A DNA stretch of 64,000 nucleotides from Palleronia pontilimi (GCF_016412875.1 NZ_JAEKPD010000015.1:62001-126000), one strand, 5' to 3'. Counted from the stretch's first letter, positions 1 to 9,007 are shown. The notes: generated by a model from the sequence alone, not told the origin. Numbers and translations are program-made.

Positions 1-840
1 CCGAAAGAGGCGCTGCACGAGCGCCTGCCGGGCATCAGCGAATCCGCCCGGATCTTCGCCGGCGTGGACGTAACGAAAGAGCCGATCCCGGTCCTGCCCA
101 CCGTGCACTACAACATGGGCGGCATCCCCACGAACTATATGGGCGAGGTGCTGAACCCGACCGAAAGCGACCCCGACCGCATCGTGCCCGGCCTGATGGC
201 CGTGGGCGAAGCGGGCTGCGCGTCGGTCCACGGCGCCAACCGGCTGGGATCGAACTCGCTGATCGACCTGGTGGTCTTCGGCCGCGCCGCCGCGATCCAG
301 GCGGGCAAGACCGTGGACCGCGAAGGCGCGAACCCCAAGCTGAACCAGTCCAGCGTCGACGCCGCCTTTGACCGGTTCGACGGGCTGCGCCATGCCAAGG
401 GCGACACCTCGACCGCCGAGCTGCGGCTCGAGATGCAGAAGACCATGCAGCAGGACGCCGCCGTGTTCCGCGCCGACGACACCCTGGCCGAGGGCGTGGA
501 GAAGATGGAAAAGGTGGCCGACAAGCTGGACAATATCAGCGTCACCGACCGCAGCCTGATCTGGAACAGCGACCTGATGGAAACGCTGGAGCTGACCAAC
601 CTGATGCCCAACGCGCTGGCCACCATCGTCAGCGCCGAGGCGCGTAAGGAAAGCCGCGGCGCCCACGCCCAGGAAGACCATCCCGACCGCGACGATGAGA
701 ACTGGCGCAAGCACACGCTGGCCTACGTCAATGGCGGCGTGCGGCTGGACTATCGCCCGGTGCACCTGAACCCGCTTCTGGGCCACAACGAAGGCGGCAT
801 CGACCTGGACAAGATCAAGCCCAAGACGCGGGTCTACTGA
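1..840 (+). CDS. sdhA: Succinate dehydrogenase flavoprotein subunit, C-terminal part (5' end outside window)
   Basis: Frame 1 is open from the first base and ends at a TGA at 838-840, giving the last 279 residues of the FAD-bearing subunit of complex II, which oxidises succinate to fumarate and feeds electrons to SdhB. Visible family motifs are the substrate and FAD region [35 protein letters not shown], and the C-terminal helical segment with [10 protein letters not shown]. The end [23 protein letters not shown] is typical of SdhA. Three small exported-protein genes and sdhB follow on the same strand. Only the N-terminal FAD-binding half is missing. Identity is very secure. Confidence 0.97.
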   Translation, partial: PKEALHERLPGISESARIFAGVDVTKEPIPVLPTVHYNMGGIPTNYMGEVLNPTESDPDRIVPGLMAVGEAGCASVHGANRLGSNSLIDLVVFGRAAAIQAGKTVDREGANPKLNQSSVDAAFDRFDGLRHAKGDTSTAELRLEMQKTMQQDAAVFRADDTLAEGVEKMEKVADKLDNISVTDRSLIWNSDLMETLELTNLMPNALATIVSAEARKESRGAHAQEDHPDRDDENWRKHTLAYVNGGVRLDYRPVHLNPLLGHNEGGIDLDKIKPKTRVY

Positions 841-934
841 GCAGGGGCGCGCATTCGGGTTTGGTGATCCGGGCGCGCCGCGCTACCCTTCGCGGGATCG
901 GTCGCGCGTGAGGGCCGCCAGACAGGAGACTGAA

Positions 935-1273
935 ATGCTTAAATATCTTTCCGCAATGGCGCTATGCGCTGTCGCAGCTCCCGCGCTTGCGGGCGGGTGG
1001 ACCGGCGGCGCAGAGGGCACCGCAAGCTATCCGCTTTGTTCGGACCTGGCAGCGCGGGGCACGCCCGTGGTTGCTGGCCAGTCCTGCATCGACGCCAACG
1101 GCAACCTCGTCGTCACTGCAAACGATGTCGGCTTCATGCAGACCCAGGTCCTGGAAGTGGGTCGCAACGGCATTCTGTGCCCCTATCCCTATCGTCCCTC
1201 GGACAGCGTGTTCGTCAACGGATCGGGCTACCTGATAAAGGACGCCGTCCGCGCCCGCCTGGGATGTCTGTGA
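935..1273 (+). CDS. Small exported protein of unknown function in the sdh operon
   Basis: This 112-residue protein begins at an ATG preceded by an AGGAG Shine-Dalgarno sequence at 924-928. Its first 19 residues (MLKYLSAMALCAVAAPALA) form a Sec signal peptide ending in an AxA cleavage site. The mature part is about 93 residues with four cysteines, which fits disulfide bonding in the periplasm. I recognise no domain. It lies 94 bases after sdhA and overlaps the next lipoprotein gene by 10 bases, so it is probably transcribed with sdhAB. An upstream in-frame GTG at 908 is possible but would extend the protein ahead of the signal peptide. Confidence 0.75.
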   Translation: MLKYLSAMALCAVAAPALAGGWTGGAEGTASYPLCSDLAARGTPVVAGQSCIDANGNLVVTANDVGFMQTQVLEVGRNGILCPYPYRPSDSVFVNGSGYLIKDAVRARLGCL

Positions 1274-1545
1274 TCGCGCGCACCGCCTTCATCGGACTGG
1301 CCGCCCTGGCGGCCTGCGGTCCGCCGTCGCCCGAAGCGATCGCCCGGGCCTGCGCGGACCGGGCCCGCGCTGCTGCCGGGCCGCAAGGCAGCGTCGGCGT
1401 GGGCATCGGCTCGGGCGGCGTTGCGACCGACCTGGAAGTGTCGGTCACCGGCGATTTCCTGCGCGGGCGCGACCCGCAGCAGGTCTATGACGAGTGCATC
1501 GCCGGTCGCACCCAGGTCGGTGCACGCATAGCGGTGTCTCGCTGA
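1264..1545 (+). CDS. Putative lipoprotein, 93 residues
   Basis: The start at 1264 gives a short lipoprotein signal peptide, with lipobox LAAC and the acylated cysteine at residue 18. The mature protein is about 76 residues and has no family I recognise. The start lies inside the end of the preceding gene (10-base overlap). The stop TGA shares its A with the ATG of the next gene (TGATG), which implies translational coupling. Position between sdhA and sdhB suggests a membrane-associated role linked to expression of complex II, but nothing in the sequence shows a direct function. Confidence 0.65.
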   Translation: MSVIARTAFIGLAALAACGPPSPEAIARACADRARAAAGPQGSVGVGIGSGGVATDLEVSVTGDFLRGRDPQQVYDECIAGRTQVGARIAVSR

Positions 1546-1868
1546 TGCGCGCGACGCTCGTTCTTCTTGGCACGCTGGCGATCGTCGCCTGCACGCCCGC
1601 CGCGCGCGATGACGTGACGCGCTCGGCCGCGCGCAGCGTCGTCAGCCGGGTGGTGATCGACCGCTTCCCCAGTGTCCCGGTGCAGCCCGCCATCGACTGC
1701 ATCATCGACAACGCCACCACCAATGAACTCGTCGGGCTGGCGTCCGACGCGGTGCTGGGGCCGACCGCGGCCACGACCGAGACAGTATCGCGCATTGCGC
1801 AGCGCCCGCAAACCCTGCAATGCCTTGCTACCGAAGGGCTTCCCGCCCTGGTGGCCACGACCCTTTGA
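1545..1868 (+). CDS. Putative lipoprotein, 107 residues
   Basis: The ATG at 1545 overlaps the stop of the previous gene (TGATG). The product starts [20 protein letters not shown], with lipobox IVAC. The mature part contains two cysteines (AIDCIIDN and LQCLATEG) and is predicted to be helical. It resembles small conserved Rhodobacterales proteins of unknown function; I cannot name a family. It ends 16 bases before sdhB, so it belongs to the sdh transcript. A longer in-frame start at 1494 would give an unlikely arginine- and histidine-rich extension before the signal peptide. Confidence 0.65.
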   Translation: MRATLVLLGTLAIVACTPAARDDVTRSAARSVVSRVVIDRFPSVPVQPAIDCIIDNATTNELVGLASDAVLGPTAATTETVSRIAQRPQTLQCLATEGLPALVATTL

Positions 1869-1884
1869 CCGAAACGAGGACTCC

Positions 1885-2664
1885 ATGGTTCAACTGACCC
1901 TGCCGAAGAATTCCAAGATCCGCACGGGCAAGACCTGGCCGAAGCCCGAAGGCGCCAACAACCTCAAGAAGTTCGAGATCTATCGCTGGTCGCCCGACGA
2001 TGGCGAGAACCCGCGCGTCGACACGTATTTCGTCGATCTCGACAGCTGCGGGCCGATGATGTTGGACGCGCTCATCAAGATCAAGAACGAGATCGACCCG
2101 ACCCTGACCTTCCGCCGCTCGTGCCGGGAAGGGATCTGCGGATCTTGCGCCATGAATATCGGCGGCATCAACACGCTGGCCTGCATCTACGGCATCGACG
2201 AAGTGTCGGGCGACGTGAAGATCTATCCGCTGCCGCACATGCCCGTGGTCAAGGACCTGATCCCGGATCTGACGCATTTCTACGCCCAGCATGCTGCCGT
2301 CATGCCGTGGCTGGAAACCAAGACCCAGCGCCCCCGCAAGGAATGGCGCCAGAGCATCGAGGACCGCAAGAAGCTCGACGGTCTCTATGAATGCGTGATG
2401 TGTGCGTCCTGCTCGACCGCGTGCCCCAGCTACTGGTGGAACGGCGACAAGTTCCTGGGCCCCGCCGCGCTGCTGCACGCCTATCGCTGGATCATCGACA
2501 GCCGCGACGAAGCGACCGGCGAGCGTCTGGACGATCTGGAAGACCCCTTCAAGCTCTATCGCTGCCACACCATCATGAACTGCGCGCGCACCTGCCCGAA
2601 GGGTCTGAACCCGTCGGCCGCGATCGCGGAGATCAAGAAACTCATGGTCGAACGCGCCGTCTGA
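1885..2664 (+). CDS. sdhB: Succinate dehydrogenase iron-sulfur subunit
   Basis: The 259-residue product carries electrons from SdhA to the membrane quinone site. The plant-type [2Fe-2S] ligands are in the stretch [12 protein letters not shown] plus the later TLAC. The [4Fe-4S] and [3Fe-4S] ligands are in [16 protein letters not shown] and [14 protein letters not shown]. The start at 1885 is supported by ACGAGGA eight bases upstream and by the usual SdhB length; an earlier in-frame ATG at 1672 lies inside the preceding gene. A stable hairpin follows the stop codon and probably ends the operon. Confidence 0.97.
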   Translation: MVQLTLPKNSKIRTGKTWPKPEGANNLKKFEIYRWSPDDGENPRVDTYFVDLDSCGPMMLDALIKIKNEIDPTLTFRRSCREGICGSCAMNIGGINTLACIYGIDEVSGDVKIYPLPHMPVVKDLIPDLTHFYAQHAAVMPWLETKTQRPRKEWRQSIEDRKKLDGLYECVMCASCSTACPSYWWNGDKFLGPAALLHAYRWIIDSRDEATGERLDDLEDPFKLYRCHTIMNCARTCPKGLNPSAAIAEIKKLMVERAV

Positions 2665-2700
2665 GCGCGCGTTAACTTCGTTTTCACGGCAAAGCGGCTA

Positions 2701-2732
2701 GGAAGATCCCCAAAGCATTGCGGGGGTCTTCC
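2701..2732 (+). terminator. Hairpin after sdhB, probable operon terminator
   Basis: The arms GGAAGATCCCC (2701-2711) and GGGGGTCTTCC (2722-2732) pair over 11 positions with one G-U, around a 10-base loop. There is no T tract, so termination may need Rho. It sits 37 bases after the sdhB stop and just before a possible but less likely start (2733) of the next gene. Confidence 0.5.
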
Positions 2733-2774
2733 ATGGTTGGCTTTGGTCGTATTCTAGAAGGGGGGCGGTCCTGG

Positions 2775-3344
2775 ATGCTCGCCCCGCTCATGAGCCTGGC
2801 CCTGATCGCCGCCGCAATTGTCGGATCGGGACGGCTGTTCGCGGTCTGCCTTGCGGCCGCCGCGATCGGGTCGCTCATGGTCCTTTGTGCGCGCACCGGC
2901 CCACTGTTCCTTTCGACATTGGCGGTTCTATGGGCCGCGGGCGTCGGCTGGTCCGGATTTCCCGATGTCAGTTTCGCGATCCTGTCCGCGCTGCCACCGC
3001 TGCTTCTGGCGGCGTGGGCGCTGAATGTGGCGGACCGCAATAGATTGCAGATGTCGGATCAGCGGCAGCACCAGTCCGAGCGCCGGATGCGATTGGCGCA
3101 CGATCTGCGCACACCTTTGAATGGCGTCAACGGCGCATTCGAAATGCTGGCACGACGCGATCTCGACGGCCGCGCGCAGAAATACGTGGACTTGGGCTTG
3201 GCATCCTGCGCTGACCTGGCCGAGCTTATTGCGAAGTCGGAATGCGGCGATGGCACCGCCCCCGCATCCCCGAAAAGGAATCCGGATCAACGCCGGAAGG
3301 CGCGGGCCTTTAATTTGAAACTCGAATCGTCGCAGTCGGTGTGA
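2775..3344 (+). CDS. Membrane protein with a HisKA dimerisation/phosphotransfer helix but no kinase ATPase domain
   Basis: The 189-residue product begins with about four hydrophobic segments (residues 1-85) and continues into a HisKA-type H-box, RLAHDLRTPLNGVNGAFEML, as in hybrid sensor kinases. The sequence then ends after about 80 residues with a polar, basic tail. The HATPase N, G1 and G2 boxes are absent, and I see no remnants of them in the bases after the stop. I chose the ATG at 2775 because GAAGGGGGG lies 8-9 bases upstream; an in-frame ATG at 2733 would add 14 residues. It may be a phosphotransfer or inhibitory partner of another kinase, or a decayed kinase. Confidence 0.7.
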   Translation: MLAPLMSLALIAAAIVGSGRLFAVCLAAAAIGSLMVLCARTGPLFLSTLAVLWAAGVGWSGFPDVSFAILSALPPLLLAAWALNVADRNRLQMSDQRQHQSERRMRLAHDLRTPLNGVNGAFEMLARRDLDGRAQKYVDLGLASCADLAELIAKSECGDGTAPASPKRNPDQRRKARAFNLKLESSQSV

Positions 3345-3436
3345 GTATCGCGGATCACGGGTGGTCCTCACTTTCAGACCGCAATGCTCAGAGCGCGCCG
3401 ATCACGAAGACCAGCGCGGCCGGACGCCCCAACGCA

Positions 3437-3467
3437 AACGGGCAAGGCCACCTGGACCTTGCCCGTT
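3437..3467. terminator. Bidirectional hairpin between convergent genes
   Basis: AACGGGCAAGG and CCTTGCCCGTT form an 11-bp perfect stem with a 9-base loop. It lies between the plus-strand HisKA gene (ends 3344) and the minus-strand hvrA-like gene (ends 3494), so it can serve both transcripts. Short T runs flank the stem on both sides. Confidence 0.65.
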
Positions 3468-3493
3468 CGATGACAGCGCCGCTTCCGACCTGA

Positions 3494-3802
3494 TCAGATC
3501 AGGAAATCTTCCAGCGACTTGCCGCTGGCAAGCGCGTCCTTGATCCATGCGGGCTGACGACCACGACCGGTCCAGGTCTTCCGGGGATCGTCGGGGTTGC
3601 GGTACTTCGGAGGCGATTTGCTGCCCTTCTTTTCGCCCTTCAAAACTTCTTCAAGCGAAAAACCATGGTCGCGCGCGGCCTTTTCGGCAGCGGCACGGGC
3701 TTCGGACCGGCGACGGATCTCGAGCGAGGCAAGTGCCTTGTCGATATCCTTTTTCAACGACTCCAACTCTTCACGGGACATTTTTTCCAGATCTTTTGTC
3801 AT
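3494..3802 (-). CDS. hvrA: H-NS family nucleoid protein, HvrA type
   Basis: The 102-residue product has the two-part H-NS layout. An N-terminal charged coiled-coil (residues 1-50, LEKMSREELESLKKDIDKAL) would oligomerise. A C-terminal DNA-binding part carries the family motif KYRNPDDPRKTWTGRGRQP (about residues 65-83), whose GRGRQP loop enters the minor groove of AT-rich DNA. In Rhodobacter capsulatus HvrA modulates photosynthesis and nitrogen genes; here it is a likely global silencer. The ATG at 3802 follows GAGGAAG at good spacing. The symbol follows family resemblance and other H-NS paralogues may exist in the genome. Confidence 0.88.
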   Translation of the reverse strand: MTKDLEKMSREELESLKKDIDKALASLEIRRRSEARAAAEKAARDHGFSLEEVLKGEKKGSKSPPKYRNPDDPRKTWTGRGRQPAWIKDALASGKSLEDFLI

Positions 3803-3913
3803 TTTTCTTCCTCAGGAAAGTGCCATGTTTCTTCCTGATCCGAATTTCCCTGAAATGGCAAGGGGAATTGGTGGCAATAATCCTTTTGCGCCAATTCGCG
3901 CTGCTGGCCGCAA

Positions 3914-5872
3914 TTACTGGGCTGCAACCGATTGGGGATCCGCGAGCGCCACGATATCCGTCATGATCGTATTCATCCGGAAATCCTTGGGCGTATAGAC
4001 GCGGGCAATTCCCGCGGCGCGCAACGCCTGGGCATCGGGATCGGGAATGATGCCGCCCACGACCACCGGGATATGGCCCAGCTCCCTTTCGCCCATCAGG
4101 CGCAGGATTTCCGTCACCAGCGGGATATGACTGCCCGACAGGATCGAAAGACCCAGCACGTGCGGCCGCTCTTCTTCCAGTCGTGCCACGATTTCAGACG
4201 GGGTCAGCCGGATGCCTTCATAGGAAATCGCCATGCCGCAATCGCGCGCGCGGGCGGCGATTTGCTCGGCGCCGTTGGAATGTCCATCCAGCCCGGGCTT
4301 GCCCATCATGAACTTCAGGCGCGTGCCCAGACGCGCCGACACGGTATCGACGCGCGCACGAATTTCGTCGAGATCCTGTACCCGGTTCGAAGGCGCCGCC
4401 GAGACGCCGGTGGGCCCACGATACTGTCCGAAGGCCGCGCGGATCATGTCGCCCCATTCGCCCGTCGTGGCACCTGCCCGGGCCGCGGCAATGGACGGCG
4501 GCATGATGTTCGCGCCGTCGCGTGCCGCCGCGCGCAGATCCTCCAGCGCCGCTTGCACCGCCGCGTCGTCCCGCGACGCCCGCCACGCGTGAAGGCGGGC
4601 GATCTGGTCGGCCTCGGCGTCCTTGTCGGCCACCATGATGGCGTCGGGACCAGAGGTCAGCGGCGACGGCTCGCCCGTCTCGTAGCGGTTCACGCCGATC
4701 ACTGTCGTCTCGCCGCCTTCGATGCCCGCTATGCGCTCGGCATTGGCTTCGACCAGCCGCGATTTCATGTACTCGATGGCGTCCACGGCGCCGCCCATGG
4801 CGTCGATGGTGGCCAGCTCGGCCCGCGCGCCTTCCTTCAGCTCGGCCACCTTGCGCTCGACGGCGGGGTTGCCGTCGAACAGGTCGTCGTATTCCAGCAG
4901 GTCGGTCTCGTAGGCCATGATCTGCTGCATGCGCAACGACCATTGCTGGTCCCACGGGCGGGGCAGGCCAAGCGCCTCGTTCCAGGCGGGCAGCTGCACG
5001 GCGCGGGCGCGGGCCTTCTTCGACAGGGTCACCGCCAGCATCTCGATCAGGATGCGATAGACGTTGTTCTCGGGCTGCTGCTCGGTCAGGCCGAGCGAGT
5101 TCACCTGCACCCCGTAGCGAAAGCGGCGGTAGCGCTCGTCCTCGACGCCGTAGCGGTCCCGGCAGATCTCGTCCCACAGGTCGGTGAAGGCGCGCATCTT
5201 GCACATCTCGGTGACGAACCGGATGCCCGCGTTCACGAAGAACGAAATCCGGCCCACCATCTTCGGGAAGTCCTCGGGCGCGACCTTGCCCTTCAGGTCG
5301 TCCAGAACCGCCGTCGCCGTGGCCAGCGCGAAGGCCAGTTCCTGCTCGGGCGTGGCCCCGGCTTCCTGCAAATGGTAGGAACACACGTTCATCGGGTTCC
5401 ACTTGGGCAGGTGCTGGCGGGTGTAAGCGGCGACGTCCGTGATCATCCGCAGGCTGGGCTTCGGCGGGCAGATATAGGTGCCGCGCGACAGGTATTCCTT
5501 GATGATGTCGTTCTGCACGGTGCCTTGCAGCTGGCTGACATCCGCGCCCTGTTCCTCGGCCACCGCGATGTAGAGCGCCAGAAGCCAGGGCGCCGTCGCG
5601 TTGATCGTCATCGACGTGTTCATCTGGTCCAGCGGGATGTCGTTGAACAGGGCCCGCATGTCGCCCAGATGCGCCACCGGAACGCCCACCTTGCCCACTT
5701 CGCCCGCGCTCAGCACGTGATCGCTGTCATAGCCCGTCTGCGTGGGCAGATCGAAGGCCACCGACAGGCCGGTCTGCCCCTTCGCCAGGTTGCCGCGATA
5801 AAGCGCGTTCGATGCCTTCGCGGTGGAATGGCCGGCATATGTGCGGAAGAGCCAGGGCTTGTCTTTGGTCAC
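3914..5872 (-). CDS. ecm: Ethylmalonyl-CoA mutase
   Basis: This adenosylcobalamin enzyme converts ethylmalonyl-CoA to methylsuccinyl-CoA in the ethylmalonyl-CoA pathway. The 652-residue product has an N-terminal TIM-barrel substrate domain starting WLFRTYAGHSTAKASN and a C-terminal B12-binding domain with DGHSNGAEQIA, where the histidine ligates cobalt. Single-chain architecture and overall sequence match Ecm (formerly MeaA) rather than methylmalonyl-CoA mutase. I start at the GTG at 5872 because VTKDKPWLFRTYAGH matches family N-termini; the frame stays open upstream to 6244 but that extension is unlike the family. The ccr gene lies nearby on the other strand, beyond the divergent acyltransferase gene. 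Confidence 0.93.
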   Translation of the reverse strand: MTKDKPWLFRTYAGHSTAKASNALYRGNLAKGQTGLSVAFDLPTQTGYDSDHVLSAGEVGKVGVPVAHLGDMRALFNDIPLDQMNTSMTINATAPWLLALYIAVAEEQGADVSQLQGTVQNDIIKEYLSRGTYICPPKPSLRMITDVAAYTRQHLPKWNPMNVCSYHLQEAGATPEQELAFALATATAVLDDLKGKVAPEDFPKMVGRISFFVNAGIRFVTEMCKMRAFTDLWDEICRDRYGVEDERYRRFRYGVQVNSLGLTEQQPENNVYRILIEMLAVTLSKKARARAVQLPAWNEALGLPRPWDQQWSLRMQQIMAYETDLLEYDDLFDGNPAVERKVAELKEGARAELATIDAMGGAVDAIEYMKSRLVEANAERIAGIEGGETTVIGVNRYETGEPSPLTSGPDAIMVADKDAEADQIARLHAWRASRDDAAVQAALEDLRAAARDGANIMPPSIAAARAGATTGEWGDMIRAAFGQYRGPTGVSAAPSNRVQDLDEIRARVDTVSARLGTRLKFMMGKPGLDGHSNGAEQIAARARDCGMAISYEGIRLTPSEIVARLEEERPHVLGLSILSGSHIPLVTEILRLMGERELGHIPVVVGGIIPDPDAQALRAAGIARVYTPKDFRMNTIMTDIVALADPQSVAAQ

Positions 5873-6047
5873 GGTCTCGGCCTCGTCGGTAATAAACGGC
5901 AACGTCGCGGGGGTTAAACGGCAATAATCTATCGCTGTCAATCGCCGCACTGCGGCGTATTCTCCATGCGTCGCAGCAAAATCACCCGGTTCCGACCCTT
6001 GCGCAAGCTCCATTGTCCCGGGCGTCGTCCGCTGGCATGGTCTGCCC

Positions 6048-7448
6048 ATGTTTGGAACCGTCACCCTGCCGATCTGGCTGTTCGTCCTGATCCTGCTCTT
6101 CGCGGCGGTGACCTTCGCCAGCCACTTCTTCATCCCGCCCGTGCGGTGGTTTCTGCGGCGCAGGATGCAGCGCGTCGTGGACGAACTGAACAAGCGGCTC
6201 GAGCGGCCGATCCAGCCCTTCAAGCTGGCGCGCCGCACCGACATGATCCAGCGCCTGATCTACGACCCCCAGGTCATCGCCGCCGTCGCCCAGCACGCCC
6301 GGGAAGAAGGCGTGCGCGAGGACGTGGCGTTCTCGGAAGCCAAGCGCTACGCGCGCGAAATCGTCCCGTCCTTCTCGGCATCGGCCTATTTCGGCTTCGC
6401 GATCCGGGCCGCGCGGTGGCTGTCCACGCGCCTGTTCCACGTGCGGGTGGTCCGCGCGGACGAAAAGGGTCTGGCCGCGATCGACAGCGAAGCGACGGTG
6501 GTGTTCGTCATGAACCACCGCTCGAACATGGATTACGTGCTGGTCACCTATCTGGCCGCCGACCGCTCGGCGCTCAGCTACGCGGTGGGGGAATGGGCGC
6601 AAATCTGGCCGCTCAGCCGCCTGTTTCGGGCGATGGGCGCGTATTTCATCCGCCGCAAGTCGCGCAACCGGCTGTATCGCCGCGTGCTGTCACGTTACGT
6701 GCAGATGGCCATCGAGAACGGCGTGACCCAGGCGATCTTCCCCGAAGGCGGGCTGTCGCTGGACGGTCGCGTGGGCGAGGCCAAGGTGGGGCTACTCAGC
6801 TACATCCTGCAAGGCTCCGAGGCCAGCAGCCGCGAAGTCGTGTTCGTGCCCGTGGCCATCAGCTACGACCGCGTGATCGAGGACCGCATCCTGATCGATG
6901 CCGGGCGCTCGGGCGAACGGCGGTTCAAGGGCTCGTTCCTGACCGGCACGGCTTTCGCCCTGCGCTGGCTGGGACGGCGGGTGACGGGGAGGGCCAAGCG
7001 ATTCGGCTATGCCGCGGTGGTGTTCGGCAGCCCGGTATCCCTGCGCCAGCTGCACGCCGAAACCGACGGCCAGATCACCGGGATCGGGGCCAAGCTGATG
7101 GACGAGGTCCGCCGCCACGTGCCCGTGCTGCCGGTGCCCATGGTCGCCGCGGCCCTGCAGAACGGGGCGTGCAGCCGGGCCGAGGTGAAGACCTGGATCA
7201 CCGCGCGCCTGCCCAGGTGGCTGGCTGCCGACATCCCGGTGCATCTTCGGCTGAAAAGCGTCGACCAGACGGTCGAGCGCGGCTGCAACATGCTGATCCT
7301 GCGCAAGCTGATCGACGAATCGGACGAGGGGCGATTGACGCTTGCGCCCGACGCCGGGGACGTGCTGGCCTTCTACGCGGCGTCGGTGCCGTTCCAGGAT
7401 GCTGCGGTGCACGAAACAAACGAGATTCCGGTCGCGATCGGGACATAA
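6048..7448 (+). CDS. PlsB-like glycerophosphate acyltransferase family protein
   Basis: The 466-residue product has an N-terminal membrane helix (residues 8-26) and the acyltransferase blocks NHRSNMDYV near residue 156 (the catalytic HX4D) and FPEGGLSLDG near residue 230. These belong to the PlsB/DHAPAT branch of glycerol-3-phosphate acyltransferases, which start phospholipid synthesis by acylating the sn-1 position. It is much shorter than enterobacterial PlsB (about 800 residues), so it may instead be a 1-acyl-glycerophosphate acyltransferase. It is divergent to ecm and 111 bases before ccr, a position that suggests conserved clustering with the ethylmalonyl-CoA genes. Confidence 0.8.
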   Translation: MFGTVTLPIWLFVLILLFAAVTFASHFFIPPVRWFLRRRMQRVVDELNKRLERPIQPFKLARRTDMIQRLIYDPQVIAAVAQHAREEGVREDVAFSEAKRYAREIVPSFSASAYFGFAIRAARWLSTRLFHVRVVRADEKGLAAIDSEATVVFVMNHRSNMDYVLVTYLAADRSALSYAVGEWAQIWPLSRLFRAMGAYFIRRKSRNRLYRRVLSRYVQMAIENGVTQAIFPEGGLSLDGRVGEAKVGLLSYILQGSEASSREVVFVPVAISYDRVIEDRILIDAGRSGERRFKGSFLTGTAFALRWLGRRVTGRAKRFGYAAVVFGSPVSLRQLHAETDGQITGIGAKLMDEVRRHVPVLPVPMVAAALQNGACSRAEVKTWITARLPRWLAADIPVHLRLKSVDQTVERGCNMLILRKLIDESDEGRLTLAPDAGDVLAFYAASVPFQDAAVHETNEIPVAIGT

Positions 7449-7559
7449 AATTACAAAATTTGGTTTGCGGCGGTTGCTATATTTCCGAAACCTTCGTAAT
7501 TCCTGTGCAAAGGGCCGCTGCAGCGCGGCACTGAAGGTGTCTCAAAAGGGGTTCAAGAC

Positions 7560-8837
7560 ATGGAAGCCGACACGATGACCAAGCCCGCAGCGGGCAAGGA
7601 CCTGTACGCGATGGGCGAGATCCCCCCGCTGGGTCACATCCCTGCGCAGATGCATTGCTGGGCGATCCGGCGCGATCGCCAGGGCGAGCCCGAGCAGGCG
7701 TTCCAGCTCGAAGTGGTCGACACGCCCAAGCCCGACAGCCATGAGGTCCTGGTGCTCGTCATGGCGGCTGGCGTGAACTACAACGGCATCTGGGCCGGCC
7801 TGGGCATCCCGATCAGCATGTTCGACGTCCACAAGGCCGATTACCACATCGCCGGATCCGACGCGTCGGGCGTGGTCTGGGCCGTGGGCGACAAGGTCAA
7901 GACCTGGAAGGTCGGCGACGAGGTCGTGATCCACTGCAACCAAGACGACGGCGACGACGAGGAATGCAATGGCGGCGATCCCATGTTCTCGCCCAGCCAG
8001 CGCATTTGGGGCTACGAGACGCCGGACGGCAGCTTCGCGCAGTTCACCCGCGTGCAGGCCCAGCAGCTGATGCCCCGCCCGAAGCACCTGACCTGGGAAG
8101 AATCGGCCTGCTACACGCTGACGCTGGCCACGGCCTACCGGATGCTGTTCGGCCACCACCCGCACGAGCTGAAGCCTGGCCAGAACGTCCTGGTCTGGGG
8201 CGCGTCGGGGGGCCTTGGATCCTACGCGATCCAGCTGATCAACACCGCGGGCGCCAACGCCATCGCCGTGATCTCGGACGAGGACAAGCGCGACTTCGTT
8301 ATGGGCCTCGGCGCCAAGGGCGTCATCAACCGCAAGGACTTCAATTGCTGGGGCCAGATGCCCACGGTCAATACCGACGAATACAAGGCCTGGTTCACCG
8401 AGGTTCGCAAGTTCGGCAAGGCGATCTGGGACATCACCGGCAAGGGCGTGAATGTCGACATGGTGTTCGAGCATCCCGGCGAAGCCACGTTCCCCGTCAG
8501 CACCTTCGTGTGCAAGAAGGGCGGCATGGTCGTGATCTGCGCGGGCACCACCGGCTACAACCTGACCATGGACGCGCGCTATGTCTGGATGCACCAGAAG
8601 CGCATCCAGGGCTCGCATTTCGCGCATCTCAAGCAGGCCGCCAGCGCCAACAAGCTGATGGTCGAGCGGCGGCTGGATCCCTGCATGTCCGAGGTCTTCT
8701 CGTGGGACCAGATCCCCGCGGCCCATACCAAGATGCGCCGCAACGAGCACAAGCCGGGCAACATGGCGGTGCTCGTGCAATCGCCAAAGGTGGGGCTGCG
8801 CACCGTGGAAGACGTGATCGAGGCCGGACCGCGGTAG
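7560..8837 (+). CDS. ccr: Crotonyl-CoA carboxylase/reductase
   Basis: This 425-residue medium-chain dehydrogenase/reductase family enzyme reductively carboxylates crotonyl-CoA to ethylmalonyl-CoA with NADPH and CO2, the signature step of the ethylmalonyl-CoA pathway. The GroES-like N-terminal part contains GVNYNGIWAGLG. The nucleotide-binding motif is GASGGLGSYAIQL (about residues 219-231). The insertion HCNQDDGDDEECNGGDPM is characteristic of Ccr and absent from ordinary quinone reductases. AAAAGGGG ends about nine bases before the ATG at 7560; a second in-frame ATG lies at 7575. It works with Ecm encoded at 3914-5872. A hairpin follows the gene. Confidence 0.96.
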   Translation: MEADTMTKPAAGKDLYAMGEIPPLGHIPAQMHCWAIRRDRQGEPEQAFQLEVVDTPKPDSHEVLVLVMAAGVNYNGIWAGLGIPISMFDVHKADYHIAGSDASGVVWAVGDKVKTWKVGDEVVIHCNQDDGDDEECNGGDPMFSPSQRIWGYETPDGSFAQFTRVQAQQLMPRPKHLTWEESACYTLTLATAYRMLFGHHPHELKPGQNVLVWGASGGLGSYAIQLINTAGANAIAVISDEDKRDFVMGLGAKGVINRKDFNCWGQMPTVNTDEYKAWFTEVRKFGKAIWDITGKGVNVDMVFEHPGEATFPVSTFVCKKGGMVVICAGTTGYNLTMDARYVWMHQKRIQGSHFAHLKQAASANKLMVERRLDPCMSEVFSWDQIPAAHTKMRRNEHKPGNMAVLVQSPKVGLRTVEDVIEAGPR

Positions 8838-8866
8838 TCATCGCGGCCACTGCTGTCCACGGTATC

Positions 8867-8897
8867 AAGGCCCGGTGTGAGATCCACGCCGGGCCTT
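8867..8897 (+). terminator. Hairpin after ccr
   Basis: AAGGCCCGG (8867-8875) and CCGGGCCTT (8889-8897) form a perfect 9-bp stem with a 13-base loop, 30 bases after the ccr stop. The downstream T content is modest (CGACCTTTCGG), so it is a probable rather than a textbook terminator. Confidence 0.55.
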
Positions 8898-9007
8898 CGA
8901 CCTTTCGGTTCCCCATTTCTGGGGAATTGTCACAACATTAACTTTTTGCGCACCCTGATCGCGCAATGGTTGCAATTCCTGTTGCCTGCACGCCCAAGGG
9001 GGTTACG

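Noticed and set aside
2701-2735. Hairpin abutting the ATG at 2733, looking like an RNA thermometer or hidden ribosome-binding site
   Set aside because: The ATG at 2775 has a much better ribosome-binding site, so the hairpin is more simply the end of the sdh operon.
3932-5917. Long plus-strand open frame of 661 codons
   Set aside because: It lies fully antisense to ecm. Its arginine-, histidine- and glycine-rich composition is typical of the reverse strand of a GC-rich gene, and it resembles no family.
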